Part shown: positions 33,026 to 44,932 of the stretch, piece by piece
How positions within the stretch are numbered: position 1 is the first letter of the stretch
Layout: every line of letters starts with the position of its first letter
Made by a program: the position numbers and the translations under genes
DNA from: Heligmosomoides polygyrus polygyrus
Taxonomy: Eukaryota > Nematoda > Chromadorea > Rhabditida > Heligmosomidae
Assembly (NCBI GenBank): GCA_947396885.1
Contig: OX377201.1
Span: 64,578,983-64,642,982, forward strand
DNA: 64,000 bases
Direction of reading: 5' to 3'
Notes under the pieces: generated by a model
The model's database searches: none
What the model saw: the letters and a program-made list of their open reading frames with translations, nothing else
Told to the model about the DNA's origin: nothing

Positions 33026-33529
33026 CGCTGCAGAAATGGGGGCTCTTTCGGGGTCAGGGGAATGAGGCCCTTTAGTGCTGCTGTGTTTGACTGGAATACA
33101 ACACGGGTAGCTAGTCAGGCTCTGTCGTGCGGGCGGGGTACTCCGGGCAGCCAGCCAGACTGCCCGAAGGAACGGGGCGAGACTTAAGGCGGCCTCGAAT
33201 CGCCTTGCATGTACTCCCAGTCTGCCGAGTGCAAGCTTTTGGCCGAGCCGACACAGTTACAATCCGCACAGTCACGGACACATCCACGCACACTGTGCAC
33301 GAACATGCCGCTCCCATGCACAAGGAACGCATCGACCCGACACAGCAGGAGCAAGGAGTCCATCCCCTGCATCCCACCTGCGTCTCTGGGCAGTACACGG
33401 TCGCATTTGGTTCGCGTTTAATTCCCCTATCCACCACCCGGGGACGCGCCACGTGGCCCTGCGACAAGCGGCCCGAGATCCCTCTTAACAAGAGAGCCCG
33501 AAGGCTCTCTATCGAGGGAGATCCGTGGT
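33026..33529 (-). other. RTE 5' region
   Basis: GC-rich leader of the RTE. A 126-codon minus-strand frame (33111-33491), rich in Cys/Arg, may be a leader ORF or chance. AGAGAGCCCGAAGGCTCTCT at 33491-33510 forms a hairpin near the 5' end. Confidence 0.6.
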
Positions 33530-33549
33530 ACGACAGTAAATAATAGTGT

Positions 33550-33822
33550 TCATTTGATTATTCGAATATTCGACTATTCGAAATTCGATTATTCGAAATT
33601 CGACTTTTTGAATATCGAATATTATTCGATCATTCGAAATTCGTAATTTCGAAAATCGAATATTATTCGATCATTCGAAATTCGAAATTTTGAAAATCGA
33701 ATATTATTCGATCATTCGAAATTCGAAATTTTGAAAATCGGATATTATTCGATCATTCGAAATTCGAAATTTTGAAAATCGAATATTATTCGATCATTCG
33801 AAATTCGAAATTTTTTCCCAAG
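33550..33822. repeat. TTCGAA minisatellite, 41-bp spacing
   Basis: TATTATTCGATCATTCG recurs at 33661, 33702 and 33743, exactly 41 bp apart, for about five units. The monomer is different from that of the 56 kb array. Confidence 0.95.
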
Positions 33823-33985
33823 GACAAAGGCATAGCTTCGGGTAGGGCGGACACGCTGGGAACGTAGCCCAAACCTAGCTTAGGATGCTTCCTCAGCCAG
33901 CGTCCGCCGCCGGCTTCGCCGGTCCCCTACGCTGGGCGTGCGGGCCACGCCAGGCTTGCCGGCATCGGGTGTAGCATATTTTCTT
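33823..33985. repeat. GC-rich hairpin module, copy 2
   Basis: AGGACAAAGGCATAGCTTCG, then GCGTCCGCCGCCGGCTTCGC and GTGCGGGCCACGCCAGGC, paralleling copy 1 at 26880 and adjoining a 41-bp array. CCGGCTTCGCCGG is a self-complementary hairpin. Confidence 0.8.
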
Positions 33986-34391
33986 CAGCACACATATAAA
34001 TCCGTAAGGTTTGTGAGGTAGCTTCTATCCTATTATGTTCAAGAGTCAGCTCTTCGCTCCTGTTCAGCTCTTTCCAGCTCGGATAAGAAAGGATACGGAT
34101 AAAGGACGGTATTAGTCAGTAAATTGATGGAGGAGGCCACCTTTTAGTTTGTGGTTTTCCCTCTTCGTGAGAAGGCCCATGAATGTCGATTTACATCAAA
34201 AATGGAACAACACAATTCAATGAAACAACAAGGGGTACGACACAGTATTGTTGAGTAACAGTTCCATTTTCGCGCAACACAAAATATGGGGGTGCCTTAC
34301 ATGGTGGCCCCTCCTCCTTCGAGCCCATTTTCATAAATTTAAGAAAAAAGCGTGATTCTACGTATAGGCACTGTACTCGGTTTGAAATTCT
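33986..34391. other. No gene recognised
   Basis: No convincing coding sequence or structure. Confidence 0.4.
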
Positions 34392-34552
34392 TCTTGTGAC
34401 TTCCATTATTGTGCTTTGTTTGTTGTTTTTGGTTTAATTACCCATGTTTGAGGTTCATAAAGTGTGCTTACGATTTGTGGTGAACAATTGGTCGAGCGAG
34501 CTACGAGACAGGCAGAACCACCGAGCCAGACATATTTTTTACTCTGCATAAA
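34392..34552. repeat. Dispersed repeat R2, copy 2
   Basis: Same orientation as 9866-10017; the GTTTGAGGTTCATAAAGTG block is shared exactly. Confidence 0.85.
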
Positions 34553-36060
34553 GATTCCTTTTTTAAATGATTCTTTTATGGTAAGAAAGCAATTTTTAAA
34601 AAGTTCCTGGCTTTTACAAATTTCCAAAAACTAAATTAGTTATGATCAATTTTGTAAAGTTCTTCTAATGGCGACGGAGCAGAACTGACCAAAATCAAAG
34701 AGAACGACTTCACAAAACTGATCATAACACTTGTTTTTCGAGGTTCAAAAAAAAAACAAGAACTTCTTTGAAAAAATAGAGCGTAAGAGTTGAAAAGAAT
34801 GATGCGACGAAAAAAAAAATCGCACAAACCGTCCAGAACGAACACGCGGAAATTTGCAGTTTGCCTTATCTTTCCCACTCCAAGATCTGGCATCACAATG
34901 CACTTGTAAGTAGCGTTTTTGTCCGCAGTGAACTGCCTCTCTAATTCTTGGCGATTCTCTTCCTTCGTAGATTGACCGCTTTCTGCCTGAAGTATTTCTG
35001 AATACCCATAAATATCTGTGGAAGATTTACAAATAATTATGGATTATAAATTTTAATGTTTGTTGTTGTTAATGTTAATGTTATTTTCAGCAGAACATTC
35101 AATTTCAGAACAGAACAAGCCACAGTTCCTGGCTGCATTGCGACGCAGTGCCACTTCGATTTCGCTTTCCAGAGGGGTAAGACCCATTTCAAAGGTTAGG
35201 ACTAGGAAGTTCTATTTTCTTCGATTTACTGAAATTTTTAGAGTGCTCCCGTTCGCCGCTCACGCGGGTCTCTCTAGGAAGTGCCACGGTACGCAGTAGA
35301 ATGCGTATAGTAACACCCTTGCGGGATCTAGCCACGTCAAAATCCGGCAGGTTCATAACGACATGTCCCGCGGAAGGGACAGCAGCCGTTCGCGGAGCAC
35401 TGCATCACGGACTGCTGCTGTCTCGCGGGCGGTAAGCATACCAACCCCTTCGTCGCCCGGCAGCGACGATCCACGGGCGGCTGGCGTGGCGACGCGCGGG
35501 GATTGACCGGGTGAGGGACCCCGGCACGATCCGCTTTCGCTTCGGCTTTCAACTCCCGCCGAGCGGAGCGGAGTGATGGACGGCATAGGCGTCGATTTTT
35601 TATGCTTCTCGGCGGCGGGGAATCACTTTTATATTCCGCCGCCTCAAAACACTACATTTGACGGACTTTTCGGTTACGGTATTCGGCGAATCGTGCCGCT
35701 GAAGGGCAGAGCAGGGCGCAGCGCGGCAGGCTTCGTGTCGACGTCGAATTTATTAAGAATTCTAGAATATTACAGAATCTTGGAGGGAGCTCCTCTTGGA
35801 TTGTACTTTACCACTGCACAATTATGTGTTTTGGGACGTTACGTTTCTTTTCGCTCTCTCTAATTACCCAATTATGGCCTAGAACGTTAACAAATCTTTA
35901 TGTTGGATTTCGCATTTTCTGATTTCGTTGTTTCCACAATTCCTCAAGAAGTTTCGCAGTCGCTTGTAATCACTCTGCTGTTTTTACCGAATGATCTCTT
36001 TGTTTTGACTCTTCGTCATGTGTATGTTTCGTAACCTAAAATTCATTGCATCCCACACCA
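34553..36060. other. No gene confirmed; possible exon-like segments
   Basis: 35093-35177 is bounded by a good acceptor (TTATTTTCAG) and a GTAAGA donor and is open in one frame. 35353-35586 (minus) is a GC-rich 77-codon frame ending LPRDMSL. Either could be host exons, but I recognise no family and cannot connect them. Confidence 0.3.
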
Positions 36061-36203
36061 GGGGCCGTATGCTATTCTCTCCCCAACCGTCCCCGGCCGG
36101 GTATGAGGCGGTCTCCGCCCACATCCCCGGTATGCACATCATGCGCCATCGATTTTTCGCGCCGTCCCCGTCCCCGAGTCGGGCGGGAATAGTATACGGC
36201 CCC
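36061..36203. mobile_element. Small MITE, 143 bp
   Basis: GGGGCCGTATGCTATTC at the left end and its inverted copy GAATAGTATACGGCCCC at the right. GC-rich interior, no coding. Target duplication not clear. Confidence 0.65.
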
Positions 36204-36216
36204 AGAAGGTGTGCAG

Positions 36217-36623
36217 TGGGTGTCTAAACTTATAGTTAGAAGACACGCCCAGAGACCAGATTCATGCACGACTAAACCCTTGGGTATGCGGTGTATGGGT
36301 GGAAGGCGTAAGATGAGGCATTCACCATATACCTCATCCACGAATTCGTGGGTGTACTGCTGGTTGGAGGGCACCCGTCTATACTCGTGGTATTTACGAG
36401 TTGCCGCCAGGATTCGCGCTCTGTTGCTGAGACGGGCCGGCACGTGAAGCATCTCCCTGAATAACGGTGGCGTGCTGCCGCCCTCGATTACGGATACTTG
36501 CTGAGTCCGCCTCGGACGAAGCTTAGCGGAAGAACGGAGTGTACTATGCACCGTGGAGCTTTCGAGCATAGTGTGGGGATTGTGGACATTATTCGTTTTT
36601 GCCCTGCTTTGTCTAGCCGTCAT
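36217..36623 (-). CDS. Hypothetical ORF running into a MITE
   Basis: A minus-strand frame of 183 codons opens at 36623 with MTARQSRAKTNNVHNPH and has ordinary composition for about 132 residues (HEFVDEVYGECLILRLPP near the end), then runs on through the MITE to 36072. I list only the part outside the MITE. No family recognised; it could be a host exon truncated by the insertion or a chance frame. Confidence 0.25.
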
Positions 36624-39600
36624 CTATTTCAGGATGCTCAGTGAATCAGCGTGGAGCTTATAATGCGCTTGTATTACGTTAGCGGGAAGGCTCTGGCAGT
36701 CTTTGTGCAACCACTTTTGTTCGTTTCTTTCTGAATCAACATTCAACATACTTCACAATTTTATATAATGTCTGATCCGGAGTTCGTCACTCTATCTAAA
36801 GGATTAGTTTGCGTTCCACCTATGGTTATTAATAGTGCTTCATCGAAGACTTAAGTATGTCGAAAGAGCAATTCCGAACGACATTTTATTTCAAGTCAAA
36901 CTGTGCCAATCCGTCGTCGGAATAGCCGGGGAAATCAACCATGTGTGGGAACCGAATAGAGTTGGAGGAAGGACCGTGCAACGATGGTTGCTGCGAAGGA
37001 AGCCGGAGTTCTCGGCGGCATTTAGCAGAGCTTATGCGGCAACGCTTCGCTGAGGGGGCGTGGTCCACTTCGAACCGTCCCGGCTGCGAAGGACGACGAC
37101 TACGACTAGACTTTTTAATTTCATAAAGATTCCTCTTGATTGTATGTTCTTTGTGTTCTCTTCTATGAATGTATAGGGGTCCTTAACCATTTGCCTTTGT
37201 AAGTCCCTTATATGTAATTAGGGCTTAATTAGGGCTTAATTTCTCATCATTTTTATGCTTGTTTTTTTTTGGGGGGGAATATGTAAACTCGGAGGAGATC
37301 ACCTTGTGGGACAGCCCTATACGTTTTGAAGCGTAATAAATTACATTTTTATGCATCATCGGTGGGTTCCACCCCTTTGATGAACAGAGCTAGGCCATCT
37401 CTGATATAACTGGACATATTTATATGTGCCTTCCTATCAAGGGGCATATCCGCTGAGTACAAGGTGACCCCTCTGAGCCTATTCGCGCCGGCGCATGTAT
37501 GTCCAATTACGTCAGAAATAACCTAGCTCGGCTCATCAAACGGGTAGAACACATGGATGCTTACAAATTTATTACAACACAAAACGTAGAGAGCTGTCAA
37601 AACTGCGCTGGTAGGTTTTGCAACAAATTTCCTGAACTTTCTGGAGAAAAATCAGGGCGAACCCCCCTCCCCCCTCCCTAATTTCACTTTCACCGCTGTG
37701 AACGAAAGGCTACCCCCTCCGCCGCAGTTTCACTGAACTGAGCCACCACGTATTTCATCATGCGAAGGAAGGTAAAACAAGGCTGAAAACACGGCGAATG
37801 AGTCAAAAAGTTAGGCCGCTAAATAATCTGGTCCGCTAAATACACTCTTTCGGCATTTCTTTACACAGAGTACTCATCAAAGTAATTCTTTTCGGGTCAA
37901 GGATATTATTGAGGAAAACGTGATAAGTGAAGAGCATGATTTTTCTTATTGGGGAAGGCCTATAATAAGGGAATAAAATGAATACCACTGAGAGAGTCTT
38001 CCTTCAAATAGTAGATGCTCCATTTTTGCGAAGTCCCTGAACCTGCCATGTTAGGGACACCGGAAGATCTCCATGGAATCGTTCAGGCTCTCAAGGGAAC
38101 ACCTAAACGTCGTATATGCAGAAAAAATACAAAAAGCTGCAAGCCTAGAGCACGTGCCTTGCCTATGAAGCACCTTTTTTGTATTTTTCTGTTTATTCGA
38201 CGTTGGAAGATGTTGCCTTGCGAAAATCGATAGCTGCGCCATCCATCACCCGGCGCCGCGCGAAAGCGCATGTATAAAAGCGGAATTAGATAGCTTCTTT
38301 CTAGTAGAAACTTAAGAGTTCGTATTAAGGACGGCTGATCCTCCCAAAAAACTAGCTTAATTAGCTAGTCGCCTGGTGGGCGGTCATTGTCCAATGTACT
38401 GCCAATGAAGCCTGCGCCAGGCTTATTTCCATCTTTCACGGACTAATTAAAGATTTCGTTCCGCTCACTTATATTAGGTATTGAATCCTGCTCGTTTGCC
38501 GACTTATATTACTGACCGGACGGGAATGCCGTATGCCATCACACCACCGGCTCTGTTTGAGAGAACGCAACATCCACATCTCGCGGGGCCGATCAACACT
38601 CACCCGTATATCAGGCAGTTGATATCAGCAGGAACAAGTTAACCGGGTCTTGATAAAAATAATTCAATTAAATTAAAGAGAGTTTAAAAAATAAAAAAAA
38701 ATAAGAGAGAAAAGAAATGTGTGTCAGAAACAAAACAAAAAAGTGCCGTTCGTGCTCATGGGCGTCCATTTCGCCCAGAGATCAAAACATGGGGTAAACA
38801 TTGTACATTGTGGGGCGTCGTACCATGTTTTTGTGCTAGACAAATGGGGAGCAAAAGCGTGCGCAATTCTATTAATTTTCTGGGATTCTATTCATGAGTA
38901 CTGAATTGTACAGTAAAAGACATCTACGCGGTGCACTATTGTGAGGTGTTACCATGCAGTTTTTAAAACTTTCACAAAATATTTTCAGCGGAGAGACTCA
39001 CCTCAATCACCCAATGGGATTTCTCCGCTGTTGTAATCTTGGTTGCACATTTCAGCTTAAATGCGTACCCTTTCCTTACAACTACGACTTCTTGGGGCAC
39101 ATCTGAATGGAAGCTGTTTCCGTTCTGGCTCGCCATCAAGGTCTTCGTAATTTAATAGCTCATCTTTACGGCACCTTAGTGATGTCTATTGCAGACCCTT
39201 ATTACTCAGTTCACCTGTTTCGCCCACGCTGTTTACGCGTTCTACTCAAGAAATTTCCTTGTATTTGACTGATCATGTTCGGCGCCATGAAAGCTCACTG
39301 TCAAAATTTTGAGCTCTTAAAGAGTGTATGTTGTGTTAGATCTCGTGAATGTAATGAAATATGAATGAATTGCACAATAATGACAAACATTGAATTTTTC
39401 TCTTGCTATCCTCTTGTGGTGAATTTCTGTTTAACGCAGACTTCTCATAGAAAGAGGGAAGTATATAGTAAATTCTATAAGGGTCAAGAAGGAAGAATTA
39501 CGGGGAACAATACAGGTGATCAAAAAAGGAAAGATTTTAGCGAGAAGGCTATGCGATTAAAATAGCAGGGAGAAGAGAGAACAAAACGAGCAAGGAATGA

Positions 39601-40084
39601 TGCGTAGAAAACAATCCTACTCCATAGATAGAAAGGGCTTATCTTGTTCATTGGTTCATCCGTCCGTCAACTGGATCAACCTCTGTCTGATGCTCGTCGT
39701 TCGAGATGGAAATCGTCAACCGATAAACAGACTTCGCAGCAAGTAAGCAATGGCGGAAAGTACTGATTAGTTTTCTGCGAAGCTGCCAATTGAGAACCGT
39801 GCTGAATATTATAACAGCTGGAGGAAGAAGTGAAGAAGGGCTGTGACGTCCTTTTCCATTTTCATGTAAATGTGCTGGTTAACATTAGTAAGAAAAACCA
39901 ACGTTTCCTCTATATGGATTTTTATGCCATTAATTCGAAAGTGGAAATTTTATATCAGTTTATTGAATATTTATTTCATTTAGGTGTTTCATTTGGCAAA
40001 GAGTGGCCACCAGCTACAAGTGCGCAGTGCTGTTGGTCACTAGCGGAAGTGTGGGTTGATCACTCGCGGCGAAGCAGGGATTCC
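36624..40084. other. No gene recognised
   Basis: Long stretch with only short frames. The GATCACCTTG...ACAAGGTGACCCC motifs near 37290-37480 resemble ends seen near 40960 and 53500 and may be a decayed transposon family. The rest shows no structure I can name. Confidence 0.4.
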
Positions 40085-40287
40085 CAAAACTAGAACTTCA
40101 TCCAAATAAGGTAATGCTGAGAGCCTGGGGGAACTGCAAAGGAGTCATCCATGGGGAGCTTCCGGATGCAAACGATACTGTCACTAGCGATATCTACCGC
40201 ACACCACTGGACTGTGTCGAAGCAGTTCTTCGTGGAAAACAAGACATTTTCCACCACGACAATGCGCATCCACACGTTGCAAATATA
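40085..40287 (+). pseudogene. Mariner transposase, middle part, split by insertion
   Basis: Encodes LELHPNKVMLRAW, GVIHGELP and the second catalytic Asp in FHHDNAHPHVAN, typical of the mariner core. It breaks off at a TA dinucleotide at 40286-40287 and resumes at 42509 on the other side of a 2.2 kb element. N-terminal part not found. Confidence 0.8.
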
Positions 40288-42508
40288 CATTGGAACCGAT
40301 CTAATCATTTTTGGATATCTGATGCGGATATCCCGATCCGAATCATCCAATTATCCGGCCACCGCGAAATTGCTTTTATTCAAATCATTCAAAAATCCGG
40401 GGTCCGCGAAATTGCCATTACCGAATCATCCAATTATCCGAATCCTGGGTAATTCGGATAAAATCGGATAACCCGTTCAAATTCCTCGCTCCATTTTGAG
40501 TTCGCACACCCTGGATAAAAGCACATTCAAAGCGAATTTCGCGGGCGGGCACGCTGCTGAGTCTTACGTTTTCGCACCCCACTGTGAAATAGTGCCGTAA
40601 TGACATTGAATACATTTAACACGCTGCTGAGCGTAACGTCGATCATGACATCTTTTCTTCAAATATCATGATGCGCTGCCGGGGGACAGGAAGGACGGAG
40701 ACTGAGGGAAAGAAGGGATTAAGCACGTGCTCTGATCGGCACTTCTCTATTTCACATTGTATAGCATTCGGCGCAAATTGAGTCGAGAGGGGCACCATGT
40801 AAGCAGTCCTATACCGCACGTTGTGCTGCACGAAATTAAAAAGGGTCATTAAGCACTTGTATATCTACCATTTGGTGAATTGCGTTAGACCATTTCTGAT
40901 GTAATTCCAATTTCACGTGCCTTCTTATGAAGGAGGAAAACCACTGAATGCATGGTGACCCTCCCCTCCCCCCTGGACTCTGCACCATTTGATAATGGTA
41001 TTTTGGAAAGCCCAAATCTTACATAATGTATTAGAATAATTCATCTTGGAATTAGGGATGTGCGGAATTTTTTAGCGGAAGACGGAATACGGAACAGAGG
41101 AGTTCAAACATGAACGGAAAGCGGAATGCGAAACACGGAAACCGAATTTACTCAATACTCATTACTTCGTCTAATTTTTCATCAGTAAATAACAGGGTTT
41201 CTGTTAACGAATTTAGACAGCGGGCAAGGCAGCAGGCAACCCTTTTTCAGAAACATATAGCAATAAAAAATGTTTGCGTTCGTATTATTATTAACGATAA
41301 GATGAATTTTCAAACATTACTAGTGTAACAAATCGAAGGTTGTGTAAAATCTTTCTGTAAATAGAAAGAAGGTATTTTAAACGCAATGAACCCAGCTGAC
41401 CAGTAAGATTCCAGAGATTTCGCCAATCATAGCACTTAACCGATCTCATTGAATGCTATCCTAATTAGGAGAGGGCAAAGTTATGGTTACAGTTGCGTTC
41501 AGCAACCATCACACGACACCCACTCCCCGAGTTCGCATGGGTACCACTGTATCATTTAGCAATAGCTGAAGTTCTGAAACAAACTCACAATCAGAGGAGT
41601 GGGTTGGAGAGGTTAGACACCGCATGCCCTCCTACGACTAGAATAGATCCAATGTCCAATATGCCGCGCACTGTTATCAACCTAAGAGTGCTTGCGGAAC
41701 TCTGAATTGATGCTCCAGGCCAGATCTAGGATTATTAGGGAAAAAGCATGTTCTGGATAAGAAATTTGATTCTTGAATCAAGCACTCATGAAACCTTTGT
41801 GGATCTACACTATTCGATAGTACATCGTTTCAAGAAAGAAAAAATAATCCCATTTGGTTACTGTTTCGACATCTGGGGCCGGATTCATCAACGACTTGCA
41901 GCAATTTGACAGAGAAAATACAGCCGAAATCCGTGATAGTGCGATAATGTTTCACGCTTGATAAGCCGCGCTATCAGGGATTTCGGCTGTATTTTCTCTG
42001 TTAAATTGCTGTAAGTCGTTGACGAATCCGGCTCTAGGATTCATCACCGGTTTGAAAGCAACACAATCACAAACGCATAGTTAATCTCTTTCTTCAGCCA
42101 TTCGTTTAGGCTCAAGAGGTGAATGGTGGCAGTGTAAGCAGTCGATGAGTGATGAGTCGCCATTTCTGTTCCATCTTCCGGCCGAAAAAAGAGCGGAACA
42201 CGGAGCGGAACGGATGGACTAAAACGACCGGAAAACGAAAATCGGAACATGAAAACGAAAAGTTCACACATCCTTGTTTGGAATGATCCAGCTCTTTGAT
42301 TTTCCTTGCTTGACGAGAAGTGAGTGTCTTTTCGATATGCACTATTGTTGTTGTTGTTGTTAAAGGATGGGTTCCTCCTTTAGGAATGGTAGTATTCCGA
42401 TAAACCGCATCTTGCGTTAATGAGTCGGATATCCGAAATCCGGGGTTCACAAAATCGCCCTTTTCCGAATCATCCAATTATCCGGAGATTTTCGATGAGA
42501 TCCAATGT
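40288..42508. mobile_element. Unclassified TIR element nested in a mariner relic
   Basis: Starts CATTGGA and ends TCCAATG, flanked by TA on both sides within interrupted mariner coding sequence, which fits a TA-targeting element. Both ends carry the subterminal motif GAATCATCCAATTATCCG (40340, 40423 and 42467) in the same orientation, the last two within a similar 50-bp stretch. No transposase recognised. A palindromic MITE (41876) lies inside it. Confidence 0.6.
41876..42034. mobile_element. Palindromic MITE, copy 2
   Basis: Left arm GCCGGATTCATCAACGACTT...CAGCCGAAATCC and right arm GGATTTCGGCTG...AAGTCGTTGACGAATCCGG pair almost fully. Same family as 3332-3508. Confidence 0.85.
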
Positions 42509-42776
42509 ATAGATGCAAAGAAGACTCAGAAAGCTGCAGTGCTTTGGAGGGCAGCACCCACCGTATTTACACTTAGCTCCAACAGACAACCATATCTATC
42601 CCTTTTGTTGTCCAGCCATTCGAAGGAGGAGTTCGACGATAATAAGCGTCTTGAATGGTGCCTCATTAAATTTTTTTTTTCATCAAATCCTCACGAGTTC
42701 TATTGAAGTGGCACCCACAAATTGCCTAATGTATAGCAATATGATGTAAATAATCATGGTGCACATGTTCATTAGT
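42509..42776 (+). pseudogene. Mariner transposase, C-terminal part
   Basis: Continues the relic at 40085: QHPPYLHLAPTDNH (degenerate third-Asp block), then, after a shift, KEEFDDNKRLEWCLIKFF, HEFY and a C-terminus with YDVNNHGAHVH before a stop. Several stops in frame. Confidence 0.8.
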
Positions 42777-43504
42777 TATTGAATGTATTGAAAGTGTGAA
42801 ATAAATTTGAAAATGAATTGCTATGTGCTGGAAAATTTTTTGAACAAAATAGTGGTAAGATATGATAGGTACGTTGTATGTTTGATGAATGCGATTAAAT
42901 TTTCAGAAACCAAGCGCTATTTTCTCTTGGATTACGTTCATTACGTTCTCCTCAAGTCTTTGTATTTTTCGCATATATGTACTAAATTATTTTTAGCGTT
43001 ATTAAATACAAGTGCTCTGACACGCTTCGCGCGACACTGACCTACAGAAAGTAGTTTTTTCACTTAAAATTCGCTAACATCTAGGACCTGGTGAGTACTT
43101 CAACGGCATCAAGCCGTTCACCACTTCGGTGCCTTCATCATAAACATCCTCTCCGGACAACGTCATTGGTTTGTGCTGCGCAGTATTTCTGTTCCTGAGG
43201 TTGCTCCTTCGCAACCGTTCTCATGCTCAACAGCTAGCGTTTCCACATATCGTTGACATGACTTCCGAAGCCAGTTTCCCCTCACTCGTTTCTTCTTGTT
43301 GGATCTAATTTCTGGACCGCCCTTACTAGTCGCGCGCAGTCGCCGCTGTGTCGAGCATGAAGAGGCTATGCATTTGGCAGATTCCTTGTTCTCCGTATGA
43401 ATTTCCTTACGGCTCCCTTCTTGTTGGTTCCCCGTCCTGGTCCCGCCTCTAGGTCCCCTCTTCCGGCTATTATTAAATATATCTGTCATTATAATGGCAT
43501 TTGT
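42777..43504. other. No gene recognised
   Basis: AT-rich up to 43080, then a 108-codon basic minus-strand frame at 43163-43489 with no recognised family. Confidence 0.4.
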
Positions 43505-43601
43505 TATCAGGTTGTCCGAAAAAAAAAAGAAGTCCGGAAAGTTCTCAGCGTTTTGTGTGCTTCACTTTGAACTACCAAAACTTTTCCACATCGTAAGGGA
43601 T

Positions 43602-44930
43602 TTAGTTGGAATGAGCATCATTCGAATCAGCACACTTTTGCCAATGGGCCACCTGTCGACTTATTCCATGAGCGAAAAAATTAGGTGGTCGAGATTCGAC
43701 CAAATCCACGAAAACTGTTTTGGCTTGGTCCTGATTGGTGAAAGTTTTATCAGCTAGAAAGTTCTGAAAGTGCTTGAAAAGGTGGTAGTCGGTTGGTGAG
43801 AGGTCTGGGGAATATGGCGGGTGAGCCAGAACTTCAACCGTTAAATCGTTCAATTTTCGAGTAGTGATTTGTGAAACGGGTGGGCGGGTGTTATCGTGCA
43901 AAACAATCGGGCCTCTTCTGTTGGCCAATGCTGGCTGAAGTTGACGCAGTTTTCGGTGCATTTCGTCGATTTCCTTAGGCGTATGGCATACCACCGGCGA
44001 CGAGGCCGGCGTCGAGGGGAGCGGAGCGACGAGAGAGCGCTGGAGTTCAGCGACGAGAGCAGCGGCGGTGTTGGGCGGGGGCGAAAGTTGGCGTTAGAGC
44101 TTGCGGCCTCGTCGCCGGTGGTGACGCTTGCGTGCGTGCATGCGTGGTGCAAAGGGTCAGGCGACAGCTGGCCGCCGTGAAAAACGCAGCGACGACCGGT
44201 CGCTGGCGGTGTGCCCCCTCTCCAACGACACACAATGCCGACGTGGCAGCGACAACCGGCAAGCGCACGCTCTCTCCCCATTGTTTCTGACAGGTCCCAA
44301 CACGAATAGTCGATTACTTGTCCGATGGCAATGCCGCCGCCGGACTCGTCGCTGGTGGTATGCCATAGGCCTTAGAGCCGGACTCTGCTGTGATCGTTTG
44401 GCCTGGTGTCAAAAAGTTGCGATGGATCACACCAACCGCCGATCACAACATACTTATCATCACCTTTCTTTGGTGGAAGTTCGCCTTTGAAAAACGCCTA
44501 GGGGTTCGTTAGCGTCCAACCGCTGTCCGGAACGTTTCCTGTTATCATTCAGAATCCACTTTTTGTCACAAGTGATAATTCGTTCCAGAAACGGGTCAGT
44601 TTTGTTCCGTAAAAGCAGAAAAGAACAAATCTCGAAACGTGACAAATTTTGCCGCTCACTCAGCTCGTAGGGCACCCACTTTTTCGAGCTTTTTCACCTT
44701 CCCAAGGCGTTTCAAAGCATCGGCAACAGCAGTTTTACTGACGTTTAGCTCTTCCGCGATCTCGCGAACTGTTTGGGATCGTTCAGCTTCCACCATTCCT
44801 TCACCTGGTCGTCTAGGATTGCTCTAGGCCGACCGCTACGGGGTCACCTTCGATGCTGAAACCCGCGGTCCGAAATTTTCTGAACCACTGGCGCACAGTG
44901 CTTCCTCAAACACTATTACCCACACATCAG
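43602..44930 (-). pseudogene. Mariner (cecropia-like) transposase, interrupted
   Basis: Minus strand, N to C: a GRPRAILDDQVKEWW-like segment near 44790, VPYELSERQNLSRFEICSFL (44675-44610), first Asp block ITCDKKWILNDNRKRSGQRL (the usual TCDEKW has become TCDKKW), then VIHRNFLTPGQTITAE near 44400. After the nested MITE come KEIDEMHRKL, second Asp VLHDNTRPP, third Asp SPDLSPTDYHLF and the C-terminus WQKCADSN at 43602. The D,D34D triad is still present, but stops, shifts and the MITE make it non-functional. Confidence 0.88.
43984..44365. mobile_element. MITE inserted at TA within mariner transposase
   Basis: TGGCATACCACCGGCGACGA at the left is inverted at the right as TCGTCGCTGGTGGTATGCCA. TA flanks at 43982-43983 and 44366-44367. 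382 bp, GC-rich, apparent frames inside are not recognisable proteins. It splits the transposase between the TITAE block and EIDEMHRKL. Confidence 0.88.
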
Positions 44931-44932
44931 TA

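Larger units (their letters stand above)
30070..33529 (-). mobile_element. Full-length RTE-clade non-LTR retrotransposon (inactive)
   Basis: The 3.46 kb element runs on the minus strand: a 5' region (33026-33529), an AP-type endonuclease, reverse transcriptase, a C-terminal domain ending at 30078, and a very short 3' end with AGGTGATACAGGTGA. A 12-bp direct repeat, ACGACAGTAAAT, flanks it. Size, domain order, short 3' tail and variable target duplication all fit RTE elements such as C. elegans RTE-1. It lies immediately beside a 41-bp TTCGAA array (33550). Several frameshifts and an inverted insertion make it inactive. Confidence 0.9.

Noticed and set aside
44128..44490. 120-codon frame and other GC-rich frames
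   Set aside because: Mostly inside the GC-rich MITE at 43984-44365 and antisense to mariner; no protein family.
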